Assembly (NCBI GenBank): GCA_030035585.1
Contig: CM057472.1
Coordinates: forward strand, 87,355,601-87,419,600
Direction of reading: 5' to 3'
Length of the DNA stretch: 64,000 nucleotides
Origin: Dugong dugon
Taxonomy: Eukaryota; Chordata; Mammalia; Sirenia; Dugongidae
The translations under genes and the position numbers were made by a program. Under the pieces are notes generated by a model. That model made no database searches. It was not told the origin of the DNA and saw only the letters and a list, made by a program, of their open reading frames with translations. Numbering within the stretch: the stretch's first letter is position 1; each line of letters starts with the position of its first letter. Positions 11,386 through 22,525 of the stretch are shown piece after piece.

Positions 11386-11727
11386 TATATAACATCGCCA
11401 TTTAATGTTTTCTTGGAGGGACTTGAAAATAGGAATACTTAAAGCAGAATAAGAAGACAAAGGAGAAGAATCTAAAGAAGGAGCAGCAGCTCTAATGCTA
11501 AAACAAATCAAAATTAGCACCTAATTCTAAAACATTTTTGCTTAAACAAGCTACATGGACAATGACTTCCAAATTCTTGAATGATATCCCATTGAGTATG
11601 GGTTGAAATTCAATGCTTTTGCCTGATATACAAGGCCCTTCACAATCTAGCCCTTGCTTACCTGAGTCCAGAGTCAGCTCCTGTAACTTCCCACCTTGAA
11701 CTTTATCCTCCAGGAATAACTAGAAGG

Positions 11728-11965
11728 ACAGACAGATAGATAGGTACCGTTGAGTTGACTGATGGAACCCATCTGTATAACAGAATGCAGTGTTACCTGG
11801 TCCTGTGTCAGCCCCATAATTGCTAACACGTTCGAGTCCATCATAGTGGCTATGGTGCAGTTGTATCTCCCTACCCTCCACTGGTCTTCTTCTTCACCAC
11901 ACATGGTGTTCTTCCCAGCGATTTATTCCTACTGGTGATGTGGCCAAAGCAAGCGAGTTGGACAA
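11728..11965 (-). mobile_element. Diverged RTE LINE 3' end
   Basis: Aligns by eye with the RTE tail at 61140-61613: 'taccgttgagt', 'ctgtataacagaatg', 'ctggtcctgtg', a stretch parallel to 'gagtccatcat', then 'gatgtggccaaagc'. Divergence is much greater than in the other RTE copies, so this is an older insertion. Confidence 0.6.
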
Positions 11966-12033
11966 TGTTCTGTTGTGATCCATAAGGTTTTCTCTGGCTG
12001 ATTTCTGGAAATAGACTGCCAGGTCTTTCTTTT
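11966..12033 (-). mobile_element. AfroSINE internal fragment
   Basis: 'atagactgccaggtctttct' is the internal part of an antisense AfroSINE. It is cut off by the next SINE, and the head is not found beyond that insertion. Confidence 0.5.
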
Positions 12034-12272
12034 CCAGAAATACTGTTGTTGCTGTTGTTGCTGTTGTGTGCCTTAGAGTCAATTCCTACTCATAGCAACC
12101 CTACAGGACAGAGTAGAATGGCCCCACAGGGTATCCTAGGCTGTAATAGTTAAGAGAACAGATCACCAGATTTTCCTTCCCACTAAGCAGCTGGTGGGTT
12201 TGAATTGCTGACCTTTCATTTAGCAGCAGTGCACTTAACCATTGTGCCACCAGGGCTTCTCCCAGAAATACT
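12034..12272 (-). mobile_element. AfroSINE with perfect target duplication
   Basis: The SINE body spans 12045-12261 in antisense, with the A/B-box-derived head 'gaattgctgacctttcattt' and 'ttgtgccaccagggctt' at the right. An exact 11-bp duplication, 'ccagaaatact', lies at 12034-12044 and 12262-12272. Confidence 0.92.
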
Positions 12273-12640
12273 AAATGATTACAATTCTTTGCATATAATG
12301 ATGCCCCTCACAGCCTGTGACTAAGCACATTATGTGTTGCCTCTGGCTGGAACATGTGTCCAGCCACCTATCTTCTTGCTTAAACTCAGGCTTATCCTTA
12401 AAGTCTCAGCTCAGATGTTACTCCCTCTGGGAAGCTCACCTTTGATTCCCTGGGTAGGCTAAAACCCTACTTTCCCCCAAGTTTCCAAAGCACTGTCTAT
12501 TGAACTTTAGTTTGTAATTGTCCTTCTTCTTCTCTCTAGAGCAAAATTCTGATGACAGAAACCATGATGTTTTATCTTTCTAGTCCAGCTTAGCAGAATG
12601 CTTGTCACAAGGGCCTAAGAAATATATGTTGAATGGCATC

Positions 12641-12956
12641 CTTCCAGTTTCCTGAAATGTTGAGCTCACATGTAGCAAACATTGCCATTAAATTTTTTTG
12701 AGGTAATGCTGAAATTTGTAGCTCATCTAAAAAGTGATTTTTCATTATGAATTTGGCATTAAAATAATCACACATTTTAGTCTTCTTTAAAAAAATCACT
12801 GTTTATTATTGACTTCACAGAAACAGAAACTATATGTCAGGTCCATATAGGTCCATTTGGATGCTGGGAACACATGGCTAATGTGTAAAACATATTATAA
12901 CTGAGAGACCCAGAAGATGGAACACGTCAATCCTAAGTTTGTATTATGCCTTAAAT
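12641..12956. other. Unassigned DNA
   Basis: Nothing recognised. Confidence 0.4.
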
Positions 12957-13118
12957 GAACCCTGGTGGCGAAGTGGTTAAAAACTTGGCTGCTAACCAAA
13001 AGATTGGCAGTTCAAATCCACTAGCTGCTCCTTGGAAACCCTATGGGGCAGTTCTACTCTGTCCTATAGGGTTACAATGAGTCAGAATAGACTTGACGGT
13101 GACAGAATTTTTTTCTTT
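12957..13118 (+). mobile_element. AfroSINE
   Basis: Sense copy. Head 'accctggtggcgaagtggtt', B-box-like 'gcagttcaaatcc', middle 'gaaaccctatggggcagttc', RTE-like 3' end 'caatgagtcagaatagactt'. The tail is T-rich and no certain target duplication is seen. Confidence 0.9.
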
Positions 13119-13239
13119 TAATTTAAAGAAAGCCATTCATTCTTCCATTGTTAGCAGTTATCAGGCTGTCTGCACGCATCAGTGTTGGAGATGACCTCAG
13201 AGAGACGAAGTCTACATGCTGCAGTGGATTCATAATGTA

Positions 13240-13480
13240 ATGGCTTCCATTCACTGCACGCTCACTCTGTGCCAGGTATTCTACGTACATCATCACAGCA
13301 TCATTACAATTCATCCTCACCCAAACAGTACATGTTATTGGGGCTATTAACTATGCCTATTTGCAGGTGAAATTGTGGCTCAGAGAGATTAAGTGACCTA
13401 TCAAGATTACTCAGATAGTAAAAGGCAGAGTGGGACTTAAAATCAAGCACTCTAGTTCCAAAGTCTGGCCACTCTTTATG
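13240..13480 (+). repeat. MIR SINE, nearly full length
   Basis: Contains 'ctctgtgccaggtattct', 'gcaggtgaaattgtggctca', 'gagagattaagtgac' and the 3' section 'ctctagttccaaagtctgg'. Confidence 0.85.
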
Positions 13481-13482
13481 GA

Positions 13483-13698
13483 GGTGATTTCCAAATAGGG
13501 GTTATGTTTCCCCCAGGGGACACTTGATAATGTCTGGAGACATTTCTGGTTGTCATGAAAGGTGGAGTGTTACTGACATCCAGTGGGTAGAAGCCAGGAA
13601 TGCTGTTAAATATCCCACAATACACAGGACAGCCCCCATAACGGAGGATTATCTAGCCCAACATGTTAATAGTGCTGAGAGTTAGAAACTCTGTTTTA
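13483..13698 (+). mobile_element. MER20 hAT-Charlie element
   Basis: The body matches MER20 almost end to end: 'cccccaggggacacttgata', 'gtctggagacatttctggtt', 'atcccacaatacacaggaca', 'tctagcccaacatgtt'. MER20 copies are known to supply progesterone/cAMP-responsive enhancers in placental mammals (published work on endometrial stromal cells). Activity of this copy is unknown. Confidence 0.85.
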
Positions 13699-14039
13699 TA
13701 GGGATGAACCAGTTAGAAATACACAGCAACTGAGTTTATATTCTAACTAGTCCTTGACCTTTGCTAGTTTTGTCCTGTTGCCTTTCTCTTAGGAATCATT
13801 TATTCTCATGACTTTATGTATCACCTCTATGTAGATGATTTATGAAAATCAAATATAGATGATTTCTCAGGTGAATCTAGACACTCTCCCTTGATTTCTA
13901 GCCTTATTTTCAACTCTCAAGAGGCCATTTTTATTTGAGTGATCTACTGTCAGTTCTGATCTAAAATCTGTAAATTCAAAGTATCTGTAATTCCTAATTA
14001 TTCCCTTCACAACTTCTTCCTTGAGTTACTGGTACTGTT
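13699..14039. other. Unassigned DNA
   Basis: Nothing recognised; it may belong to the adjoining old L2. Confidence 0.35.
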
Positions 14040-14395
14040 ATTCTTCTCCTTAGCCGGGCTTGAAACTCAGATTCATTTCTCTTATCTTTTCACTCTTCTT
14101 TCCACTTCCCTTAACACCATATCCTCTCCAGTTTTTTACTCAATGCTGATGACCCTTCCCTAAACACGTTCTCCCAATTAGTTCTACTCTGTTCTTCCTG
14201 GCACAGCGCTGACCTAGGTCTTCTTCACATCTTACAATATTACTGTAATAGCCTTCCAGATGCTCTTCCTGCCTCTATTATTTCTGTCTTTCAATATTAG
14301 CCTGCACAACCACCCAATTAATCTCCCTAAACTAAATCTTTTGCCATATCTCCTTTAGTATTGCCCTTCTATGCTTCAGTCAGTTTGTCATACTG
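14040..14395 (+). repeat. L2 LINE fragment, left of RTE insertion
   Basis: Pyrimidine-rich L2-like 3' sequence, for example 'agccttccagatgctcttcc' and 'cttttgccatatctccttta'. It appears to resume after the RTE, at 17590. Confidence 0.5.
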
Positions 14396-14396
14396 T

Positions 14397-17300
14397 GGTG
14401 GCTTGTGTGTTGTCGGATACTGGAAGCTTTGCCATCAGTATTTCAAATACCAGCAGGGTCACCCTTAGTGGACGGGTTTCAGCAGAGCTTCCATACTAAG
14501 ACAGACTAGGAAGAAGGACCTGGCAGTCTACTTCTGAAAAAATTGGCCAGTGAAAACGTTATGAAGAGCAGCAGAACATTGTCTGATATAGTGTGGGAAG
14601 ACGAGCCCCTCAGGTTGGAAATCACACAAAATATGATTGGGGAAGAGTCTCCTCCTCAAAGTAGCATAAACCTTAATGACGTGGATGGAGTCAAGCTTTT
14701 GGAACCTTCATTTGCTGGTGTGGTATGACTCAAAATAAGAAGAAACAGCTGCAAACATTCATTAATAATTGGAATGTGGACTGTACGAAGTGTGAATCTA
14801 GGAAAATTGGAAGCTGTCAAAAATAAAATGGAACACATAAAGATTGTTATCCTAGCCATTAGTGAGTTGAAATGGACTGGTATTGGCCGTTTTGAATCAG
14901 ACAATCATATGGTCTACTATGCTGGGAATGACAAATTGAAGAGGAATGGTGTTGTGTTCATCATCAAAAAGAACATTTCAAGATATATTCTGAAGTACAA
15001 TACTGTCAGTGATAGGATAATATCCACATGCCTACAAGGAAGATGAGTTAATATGACTATTATTAAAATTTACGCACCAACTACTAAAGCCAAAGATGAG
15101 GAAATAGAAGATTTTTACCAGTTTATTCAGTTAGAAATTAATCAAACATGCAATCAAGATGCATTGATAATTACTGGTGATGGAATGTGAAAGTTGGAAA
15201 TGAAGAAGAAGGATCAGTAGTTGGAAAATACGACCTTGGTGATAGAAACCATGCTGGAGATTGCATGATAGAATTTTGCAAGACCAATGACTTCTTTATT
15301 ACAAATATCTTTTTTAACAAAATAAACCGTGACTATACACGTGGACCTTACTGAATGGAAAACACAGGAATCAAATCGACTACATCTGTGGAAAGAAACA
15401 ATGGAAAAGCTCAGTGTCATCAGTCAGAACAAGACCAGGGGCTGAATGTGGAACAGACCATCAGTTGTGCATATGAAAGTTCAAGTTGAAGCTGAAGAAA
15501 ATTAAGTCCATGAGAGCCAAAGTACAAACTTGAGTATATCCCACCTAAATTTGGAGACCATCTCAAGAATAGATTTGACTCATTGAACACTAATGACCAA
15601 AGGCCAGACGAGTTGTGGGAAGACATCAAGGACATCGTACATGAGGAAAGCAAGAGGTCATTAAACAGACAGGAAAGAAAGAAAAGACTAAAATAATGTC
15701 AGAAGAGACTCTGAAACTTGATCTTGAACATAGAGTAGCTAAAGCAAATGGAAGAAATAATGAAGTAAAAGAGCTGAACAGAAAATTTCAAAGGGCAGCT
15801 CGAGAGGGCAAAGTAAAATATTATAATGAAATGTGCAAAGACCTGTAGTTAGAAAACAAAAAAGTAAGATCACAGCCGGCATTTCTCAAGCGAAAATAAC
15901 TGAAGAAAAAATTCAAGTCTCAAGTTGCAGTTTTGAAGGATTCTATGGGCAAAATATTGAATGATGTAGGAAGCATCAAAAGCAAATAAAAGGAATACAT
16001 GGAGTCACTGTACCAAAAAGAATTGCTCAGTGTTCAGCCATTTCAGGAGGTAGCATATGATCAAGAACCAGCGGCACTAAAGGAAGAAGTCCAAGCTTCA
16101 CTAAAGGCATTAGTGAAAAACAATGTTTCAGTAATTGACAGAACACCAGTTGAGGTGTTTCAACAAACCAATACAGCACTGAAAGTGCTCACCCATCTAT
16201 GCCAAGAAATCTGGAAGAGAGCTACCTGGTCAACCAACTGGAAAAGATCCATATTTGTGCCCATTCCAAAGAAAGGTGATCCAACAGAATGTGGAAATTA
16301 TCGAACAATGTCATTAATATCACACACAAGTAAAGTGTTGCTAAAGAGCATTCAAAGGCAGTTGTAGCAGTACATCGACAGGGAACTGCCAAAATTTCAA
16401 GCCAGATTCAGAGAATAAGAGAACGTGGAAACAGGGATATCACTGTTGCTGTTAGATGGATCCTGGCTGAAAGCAGAGAATACCAGAAAGATGTTTGCTT
16501 GTGTTTTATTGACTTTGCAAAGACATTAGTCTGTGTCGATCATAGCAAACTATGGATAACATTGTGAAGAATGGGAATTCCAGAACACTTAATTGTGCTC
16601 ATGCAGAACCTGTACATAGGCCAAGAGACAGTAGTTCAAACAGAACAAGGGGATAATGTGTGGTTTAAAATCAGGAACGGTGTGTGTCAGGGTTGTATCC
16701 TTTCACTATACTTATTTAATCTGTATGCTGAGTAAATAATCCCAGAAGCTGAACTATGTGAAGAAGAACACTGCATTAGGATTGGAGAAAAACTCATTAA
16801 CAACCTGTGACATGCAGACATCACAACCTTGCTTTCTGAAAGTTAAGAGAACTTGGAGCACTTGTTGATGAAGATCAAAGACTATACAGCCTTCAGTATA
16901 GATTACACCTTAACATAAGGAAAACAAAAATCCTCACAAGTGGACCAGTAAGCAACCTCATGATAAATGGAGAAAAGATTGAAGTTGTTAAGGATTTCAT
17001 TTTACTTGGATCCACAGTTAATGCCCATGAAAGCAGCAGTCAAGAAATCAAATGACACATTGCATTGGGCAAATCTGCTTCAAGAGACCTCTTTAAAGTG
17101 TTGAAAAGCAAAGATACCACTTTAAGAACTAAGGTGAGCCTGACCCAAGCCATGGTGTTTTCAATTGCCTCATGTGCATGTGAAAGCTGGACAATGAATA
17201 AAGAAGACCAAAGAACTGAGGCCTTTTTGGAAAGAATATTGAATATACCATGGACTGCCAGAAGAATGAACAAATCTGTTTTGGAAGAAGTACAGCCAGA

Positions 17301-17575
17301 ATGCGCCTTAGAAGCGAGGATAGCAAAACTTTGTCTCACATACTTTGGACATGTTATCAGGAGGGACCAGTCCTTGGAGAATAACATCATGCACTGTAAA
17401 GTAGATGGTCATCGAAAAATAGGAAGACCCTCAATGAGATGGACTGACACAGTGGCTGCAGCAATAGACTCAAGCATAACAGTGATAATGAGGATGGCTC
17501 AAGACTGGTTAGTGTTTCGTTCTGTTGTACAGAAGGTTGCTGTGAGTCGGAACCTACCAGCAGCAACAACACTGC
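14397..17575 (+). mobile_element. Near full-length RTE LINE (BovB-like, afrotherian type)
   Basis: About 3.2 kb, the usual size of an RTE/BovB element. It has a 5' leader starting 'ggcttgtgtgttgtcg', an apurinic-type endonuclease region, a reverse transcriptase region and the 3' end 'gctgtgagtcggaacctacc' with a CAA-rich tail. It sits inside an old L2 (14040-14395 and 17590-17870). I could not identify a clear target duplication. Stops and frameshifts throughout show it is inactive. RTE elements make a single protein (endonuclease plus reverse transcriptase) and move by target-primed reverse transcription. Confidence 0.92.
14774..17560 (+). pseudogene. RTE endonuclease-reverse transcriptase, inactivated
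   Basis: The start of the endonuclease domain is legible ('WTVRSVNLGKLE', then 'ISELKWTGIG'), with a stop soon after at about 15044. A later open piece (15999-16367) covers the linker to the first reverse transcriptase motif ('FVPIPKKGDPTECGNYR'). The palm region follows with 'RMGIPEHLIVL', 'QGCILSLYLFNLYAE' and a further stop. The catalytic box expected as YADD reads HADI, preceded by a stop, so polymerase activity is lost. The last open piece (17065-17601) is the C-terminal region typical of RTE ('RILNIPWTARRMNKSVLEEV'). Confidence 0.88.
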
Positions 17576-17589
17576 CGTTCTGCCATCAG

Positions 17590-17870
17590 GTACAGTGCTG
17601 ATTGCACCGGACATTTAAGATCCTCCATGATCTGACACAGTCCTTCTTATCAGCCCTATCACTGTCCTTTGAACTAACTCATCTTCTCTTTAATATGTCT
17701 TTGCTCATTCGTGCCTTCTTACCTTTGCCTAGGCTGTGTCCCCACAGGGGTTGTCCTGGTTCTTCTCTACATGTATAGGGTTTCCACATTCTTCAGATCT
17801 GACCTTGACCTTTTACATTCTCTTTATTGTCCCTCTTTTGCATATCAGTGATCCTGGCCCTAAATCATGA
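17590..17870 (+). repeat. L2 LINE fragment, right of RTE insertion
   Basis: 'agatcctccatgatctgaca' resumes L2-like 3' sequence directly beyond the RTE tail, followed by 'gtgccttcttacctttgcc'. It overlaps the start of the unnamed repeat copy B. Confidence 0.5.
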
Positions 17871-18070
17871 GTTCTCCCTTTTTATTTTTATTTAAATATT
17901 TCACATATCTGTATTTACTCACCCTAACTGCACAGTTAATTTTTTCAAAGGAGAACTATGAATTTTTAATTTTCTTTCCCATGATCTAATGTCATAGATT
18001 ATTGGATGAATTTGTGTGATCTGGGTAAATTTAATCATTTTGAGAGTTAATCATCTATGAAATGATAAAA
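17780..18070 (+). repeat. Unnamed repeat, copy B (pairs with 9560-9845)
   Basis: Colinear with 9560-9845: 'tggccctaaatcatgagttc', 'gaactatgaattttt' and 'tgtgtgatctgggtaaa' occur in the same order and spacing. Several small gaps separate the two copies. Confidence 0.6.
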
Positions 18071-18241
18071 AATATTATAGCATTTTGTTGTGTCAAAATA
18101 GCATATTAATAGTCTCCATTTGAAAGATAATCTATAACCTATAAAGTTTATAGAGGTACATGGAAATAATGAAACTAAAGTGGAAAGAGATTATGCGAGT
18201 ATTAAATTCAGAATAACGTCAAGTAATCATAATTGTTTCTT

Positions 18242-18888
18242 AAGCCAAGATAAACAGGGAAAATATTGAAGTTGTCAAGGATTTCATTTTAATTGGATCC
18301 ACAATCAATGCCCATGAAAGCAGCAGTCAAGAAATCAAATGACACATTACATTGGCAGATTTGCTGCAAAAGACCTCTTTAAAATTTTAAAAAGCAGAGA
18401 TGTCACTTTAAGGACTAAGGTGAGCCTGACCCAAGACATGGTGTTTTCGATCGTCTCCTATGCATGCAAAAGCTGGACAATGAATAAAGAAGACTGAAGA
18501 AGATGCTTTTTGATTATGGTGTTGGTGAAGAATATTGAATATACCATGGACTGCCAGAAGAACGAACAAATCTGTCTTGGAAGAAGTACAGCCAGAATGC
18601 TCCTTAGAAGAAAGGATGGCAAGACTTCGTCTCATGTAGTTTGGGCATGTTACCTAGAGGGACCAGTCCCTGGAGAAAGACATCATGCTTGGTAAAGTAG
18701 AGGGCCAGAGAAAAAGAGCAAGACCCTCAAGGAGATGGATTGACACAGTGGCTGAAACAATGGGCTCAAGCATAGGAACAATTGTGAGGATGGCTCAGGA
18801 TGGGCAGTATTTCGGTCTACTATACATAGGGTCGCTATGAGTCATAACTGGCTCAATGGTGCTTAACAACAAGAAGCCAAGATAAACA
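18242..18888 (+). mobile_element. 5'-truncated RTE LINE with perfect target duplication
   Basis: The element body spans 18257-18873 (617 bp) and holds only the C-terminal coding part and 3' end, ending 'gtcgctatgagtcataactg' and 'gcttaacaac'. An exact 15-bp duplication, 'aagccaagataaaca', flanks it at 18242-18256 and 18874-18888. Heavy 5' truncation with a long target duplication is typical of target-primed reverse transcription. Confidence 0.95.
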
Positions 18889-19129
18889 AATTAAAAAAAA
18901 AAAGATTAGGGGAAATGGAAAATCGTGAATTTTAACAGCATTAAAAAAAGGAAAAAATTAATGTTCCATAAAGGTAATGGCTAGGTAAAATTCAAAAGAA
19001 AATTATATTTGTTATAGCATTGATAGAGAATTAAGCCATAAGAAATCCGTGCATTGACCATTAATTTCACTAAATTTGTTAAACTTGATTATGTCTATGA
19101 AGCTTAGTAAAGATGAAGCAGTGATCTCC

Positions 19130-19560
19130 CTGTTACACTGTGTAATTATAACCTCCGTGAATCAAGTTCAAATCCATCCAAGGCTATTTACATTCCTGCC
19201 CCTGCCTGATTTTCCAGTTTTATTTTCTAATCTTTCCCTTTACACTGTGTCCCGCACTCTAGCCAAACTAGATGACAACTGCATTCTCCTTGTGTTTTCC
19301 CATTTCCACCACCTTGATTGTTTCTTCCACCCAGAACACCCTTCCCCGTAATTTTCTCCGTGCCTAAGTCCTCCCATCCTTCCTGACACAATTTTAAATA
19401 TCATCTACACCACCAGCCAACTTTCCTTGATTCCTAGACGTAATCACAGCTTTCCCTGAACTCCCTCACCTGTTTATTTTTTCCTCTTTTGTGGTACTTA
19501 TTACTTTCTACTATGTCCGATAGCTGTGAATAGGAGTGATATATCTTTTCTATCAAACAA
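19130..19560 (+). repeat. L2 LINE fragment
   Basis: Pyrimidine-rich sequence in L2 order: 'cactctagccaaactagatg', 'cttccacccagaacaccctt', 'ccaactttccttgattccta'. Diverged; limits approximate. Confidence 0.5.
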
Positions 19561-20631
19561 TATTTTAGGAAAAGAATCGTCTCCAGTGCATCTTGGCTTT
19601 CCTAACTCCACATAAACCCATTGTAATAGCTGCAGAAAGAGCAGAAATTGAACTGGCCTTAATGAGTAGATTCAGAAACTTAATTCTAGTTTCAGGACCC
19701 ATTCATTCATAGTTTCTCTCCCATGTCCTCTTCTTCTCTTTGCACTTTGGCTTCCTTCTTGCAGGCTTGCTGTCCCTTCTACGCTGAAACTATGTCCTTG
19801 GGTGACTTCAGGATGACATACTTACAGCCATATGACCAGAGAGAAAATAAGATTTTCTCTGCCAAATCCACTTAGAAAACTAGGAATTAACTTTGATAGC
19901 CTTGGCTTGGGGCATGTGCTCATCACTAGAGCAAAAACTGTGGCCACCGTAATCATGGTACAGTAAATACCTGGTCTGGGTCACATGTCCTCCTCACGAC
20001 AGGGAGTCATGTCTATTATCAGAAGTAGGGAAGGTGGTTCTGGGCAGACAAAGCCTGTATCCCTTAAAAGTAGAAAGAAGAAGAAGCTTTCATAGTCTCA
20101 ACACACGAAGACAGGCAGTGCTAACGGTTTGGCATCTTCTTTAAGTCTTTTTTAAATTTATTTTTCCATTGTTGGAATTTCATTGTTGAAATTTTGGATC
20201 TTGTTTTTCTTATCACTATAAAGTCAGTATTGTTTCATAGTCTTTAAATGCTTCATAAACATATTAGGTGCTTTGAGATATAGCATCTCCTGAGTGTGTC
20301 AGAGATGTGACCACCAAGGAAAACATTTAACTTTAAGTAATATGACACTTTTTCTGCCTCCATGACTCTCCAGTTCCTGAACTGGTCCGACTGTTAAATA
20401 GAGGTTTAGGGGAAATCAAGTAGCGTGTGCACTTCGAACTATGTGATCTTAACTAACATTTTCTTAGGTCATATTTTCTAGTAGAAATTTTGTATTTATG
20501 CTTTTAAATTTGTATGCATGTTTCCCATGCCACATAGAGTTCAAACTGTGATTACTTATGAGTTGCATTCCAATTAGTATATTCAGGATGAAAAGCAAAT
20601 AATATATGTCTTAAGAACTTAGGCCAATGTT
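19561..20631. other. Unassigned DNA
   Basis: No recognised repeat or exon in this kilobase. Confidence 0.4.
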
Positions 20632-21128
20632 ATAGATTGGATTGTGTCCCCCAAAAATGTGTGTCAACTTGGCTAGCCCATGATTCCCAATATTGTGTGG
20701 TTGCCCACCATTTTGTGATCTGATGTGATTATCCTATGTGTGATAAATCCTAACCTCTATGATGTTAATGAGACAGGTTTAGAGGCAGTTATGCCAATGA
20801 GACAGGACTCAATCTACAAGATTAGATTGTATCTTGAGTCAATCTGAGATATAAAAGAGAAAAGTAAGCAGAGAGACAGGGGACCTCATACCACCAAGAA
20901 AGTAGTGCCAGGAGCAGAGAGTATCCTTTGGATCCTGAGTAGCTTGTAGTCCAGGGGAAGATTGATACGTGGCCCTTCCTCAGAGCTGACAAAGAGAGAA
21001 AGACTTCCCCTGAAACTGACACCCAAAATTTGGACTTCTAGCCTACTAGACTGGGAAAAAGTAAACTTCTGTTTGTTAAAGTCATCCACTTGTGGTATTT
21101 TTGTTATAGCAGCATTAGATAACAAAGA
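20632..21128 (+). mobile_element. MaLR-derived solitary LTR, afrotherian-type subfamily
   Basis: Begins 'ttatagattggattgtgtcc' and ends 'atagcagcattagataacaa'. Shares with 52412-52919 a distinctive middle ('cataccaccaagaaag', 'gacttctagcctact') that I do not know from the MLT1 LTRs of other placentals. No internal retroviral region accompanies it. Confidence 0.8.
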
Positions 21129-21409
21129 CAACCTTAACATTTTTATTCAAACACTTAAAAAACGTATCATGTCTTCTTCTTGCCTTCTGTCTTCATTTTG
21201 CTAACCATACTCAGATCTTTTAGTCATTCCTGGTGTGATAGTTTTCTTACAGCTGGCCGTTCCTATTCCAATTTCTGTATGTTCAGGTTCTTTTTAAAGA
21301 ATGTCACCCCAAGTAAACATACTGTTCCTGCTGTAGGAGAGTCCATGGGGCTGGCCTTGCTGTGATTTGGACTTTACTTCCATTATGAATATGGGGAGGA
21401 AAAGCCTCT

Positions 21410-21640
21410 CGACTAAAGTCTGAGTGGATCCACATTCTAACTCTTCCTTTTAGTGGCAATGTGACGTTGGGTAAGTCAGCTACTCTCTCTGTACTCAGGT
21501 TTTCTCATCTCTTGAATGCAGGTAACAGTGATAGCTACTCTGTGGGGTTGTGAAGAGGATCATGACATGCTGCATGGAAGTCCTTGGCTCCTAGTAGCAC
21601 TCTGTGGATGTTTCCTGCTATCACTGCAACCTAATTTTTG
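21410..21640 (-). repeat. MIR SINE
   Basis: Antisense MIR order: 'ggcaatgtgacgttgggtaa', 'ctcaggttttctcatctctt', 'gtggggttgtgaagaggat'. Confidence 0.8.
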
Positions 21641-21689
21641 TTGCTGTCTGAGCAACCAGATCATGCCTGTTAGCTCATGGTAAACTTGT

Positions 21690-22060
21690 TACCATTTCAG
21701 GGCCTGTAAACTTGCTGTTCTTCCTGCGTAGGGCATTCTTTCCTAGGATAATCAAGAGGCTGGCTCCTTTTCAATTATTAGCAGTTTGAATATCATTTCC
21801 TCAGAGAAGTGGCCCTGACTACTGTACCTAGAATAGCCTGTCTTTGCCCTGGTCATTTTTTATCCCTTTGCTCTGTTGTGTTTTCTTCACTGATCTTATC
21901 ACTATTTGAAATGATCTTCTTTATTAATTTGCTTGACAATTAGCTCTCTCCCTCTACTGGAATGTAAGCAACATGAGAGTAGACACCTCTTGTGTCTTAT
22001 TCATCTTGAATGGTGCCGTGTACATAGTAAGTACACAGACAATTTTTGCTGAATCAAAGG
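21690..22060 (+). repeat. L2 LINE 3' end
   Basis: 'tttcctcagagaagtggccc' and 'tggaatgtaagcaacatgag' are L2 3' landmarks; it ends near 'gtaagtacacagacaa'. Confidence 0.8.
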
Positions 22061-22289
22061 TTTCGGTCCATGAAGCTTCCAGATAGTTTTCAGATGAATT
22101 ATTTCTAAGATTGATCTTCTCCTTCCCCTATCAATGTAATGGATATTTACAACTAGATCCAGAATCTGTATTTATCCTTGAAAAATTTGACTTCTCACTT
22201 TCCATCTACAGTGCCAGTCTTTTCATATTGTTTTGAGTTTGATGTTGAACTTTATGATAATTGTGATAATTTTCTAGTGATAAAAACAT

Positions 22290-22525
22290 TGTGCATGTAT
22301 TGCATGCTTACCATATATACCACACTCACAATGGTAAGTCTTTACATATTATCTCACTTAATAGTTAAAACAATTCTATGAGTAAATACTATTTTTATTC
22401 TCATTTTAAAAATAAGGACACGGAGGTACAATGACTCCTAGTAACTTGCCAAAGTCACACAGATAGTAAGTTGCAGAGTTGAGATTTGAACCCAGGCAGT
22501 CTGATTTCAGAGCCTGCATTATATG
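22290..22525 (+). repeat. MIR SINE, nearly full length
   Basis: Contains 'tacatattatctcactta', 'gccaaagtcacacagatagt' and 'atttgaacccaggcagtctg'. Confidence 0.9.

Larger units (their letters stand above)
11555..12640 (+). repeat. L2 LINE 3' part, interrupted
   Basis: The left part (11555-11725) reads 'tatacaaggcccttcacaat' and 'ctagcccttgcttacctg'. The right part (12273-12640) reads 'ctcagctcagatgttactcc' and ends with the L2-like tail 'agaaatatatgttgaatgg'. The intervening 11726-12272 holds younger insertions. Confidence 0.75.
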
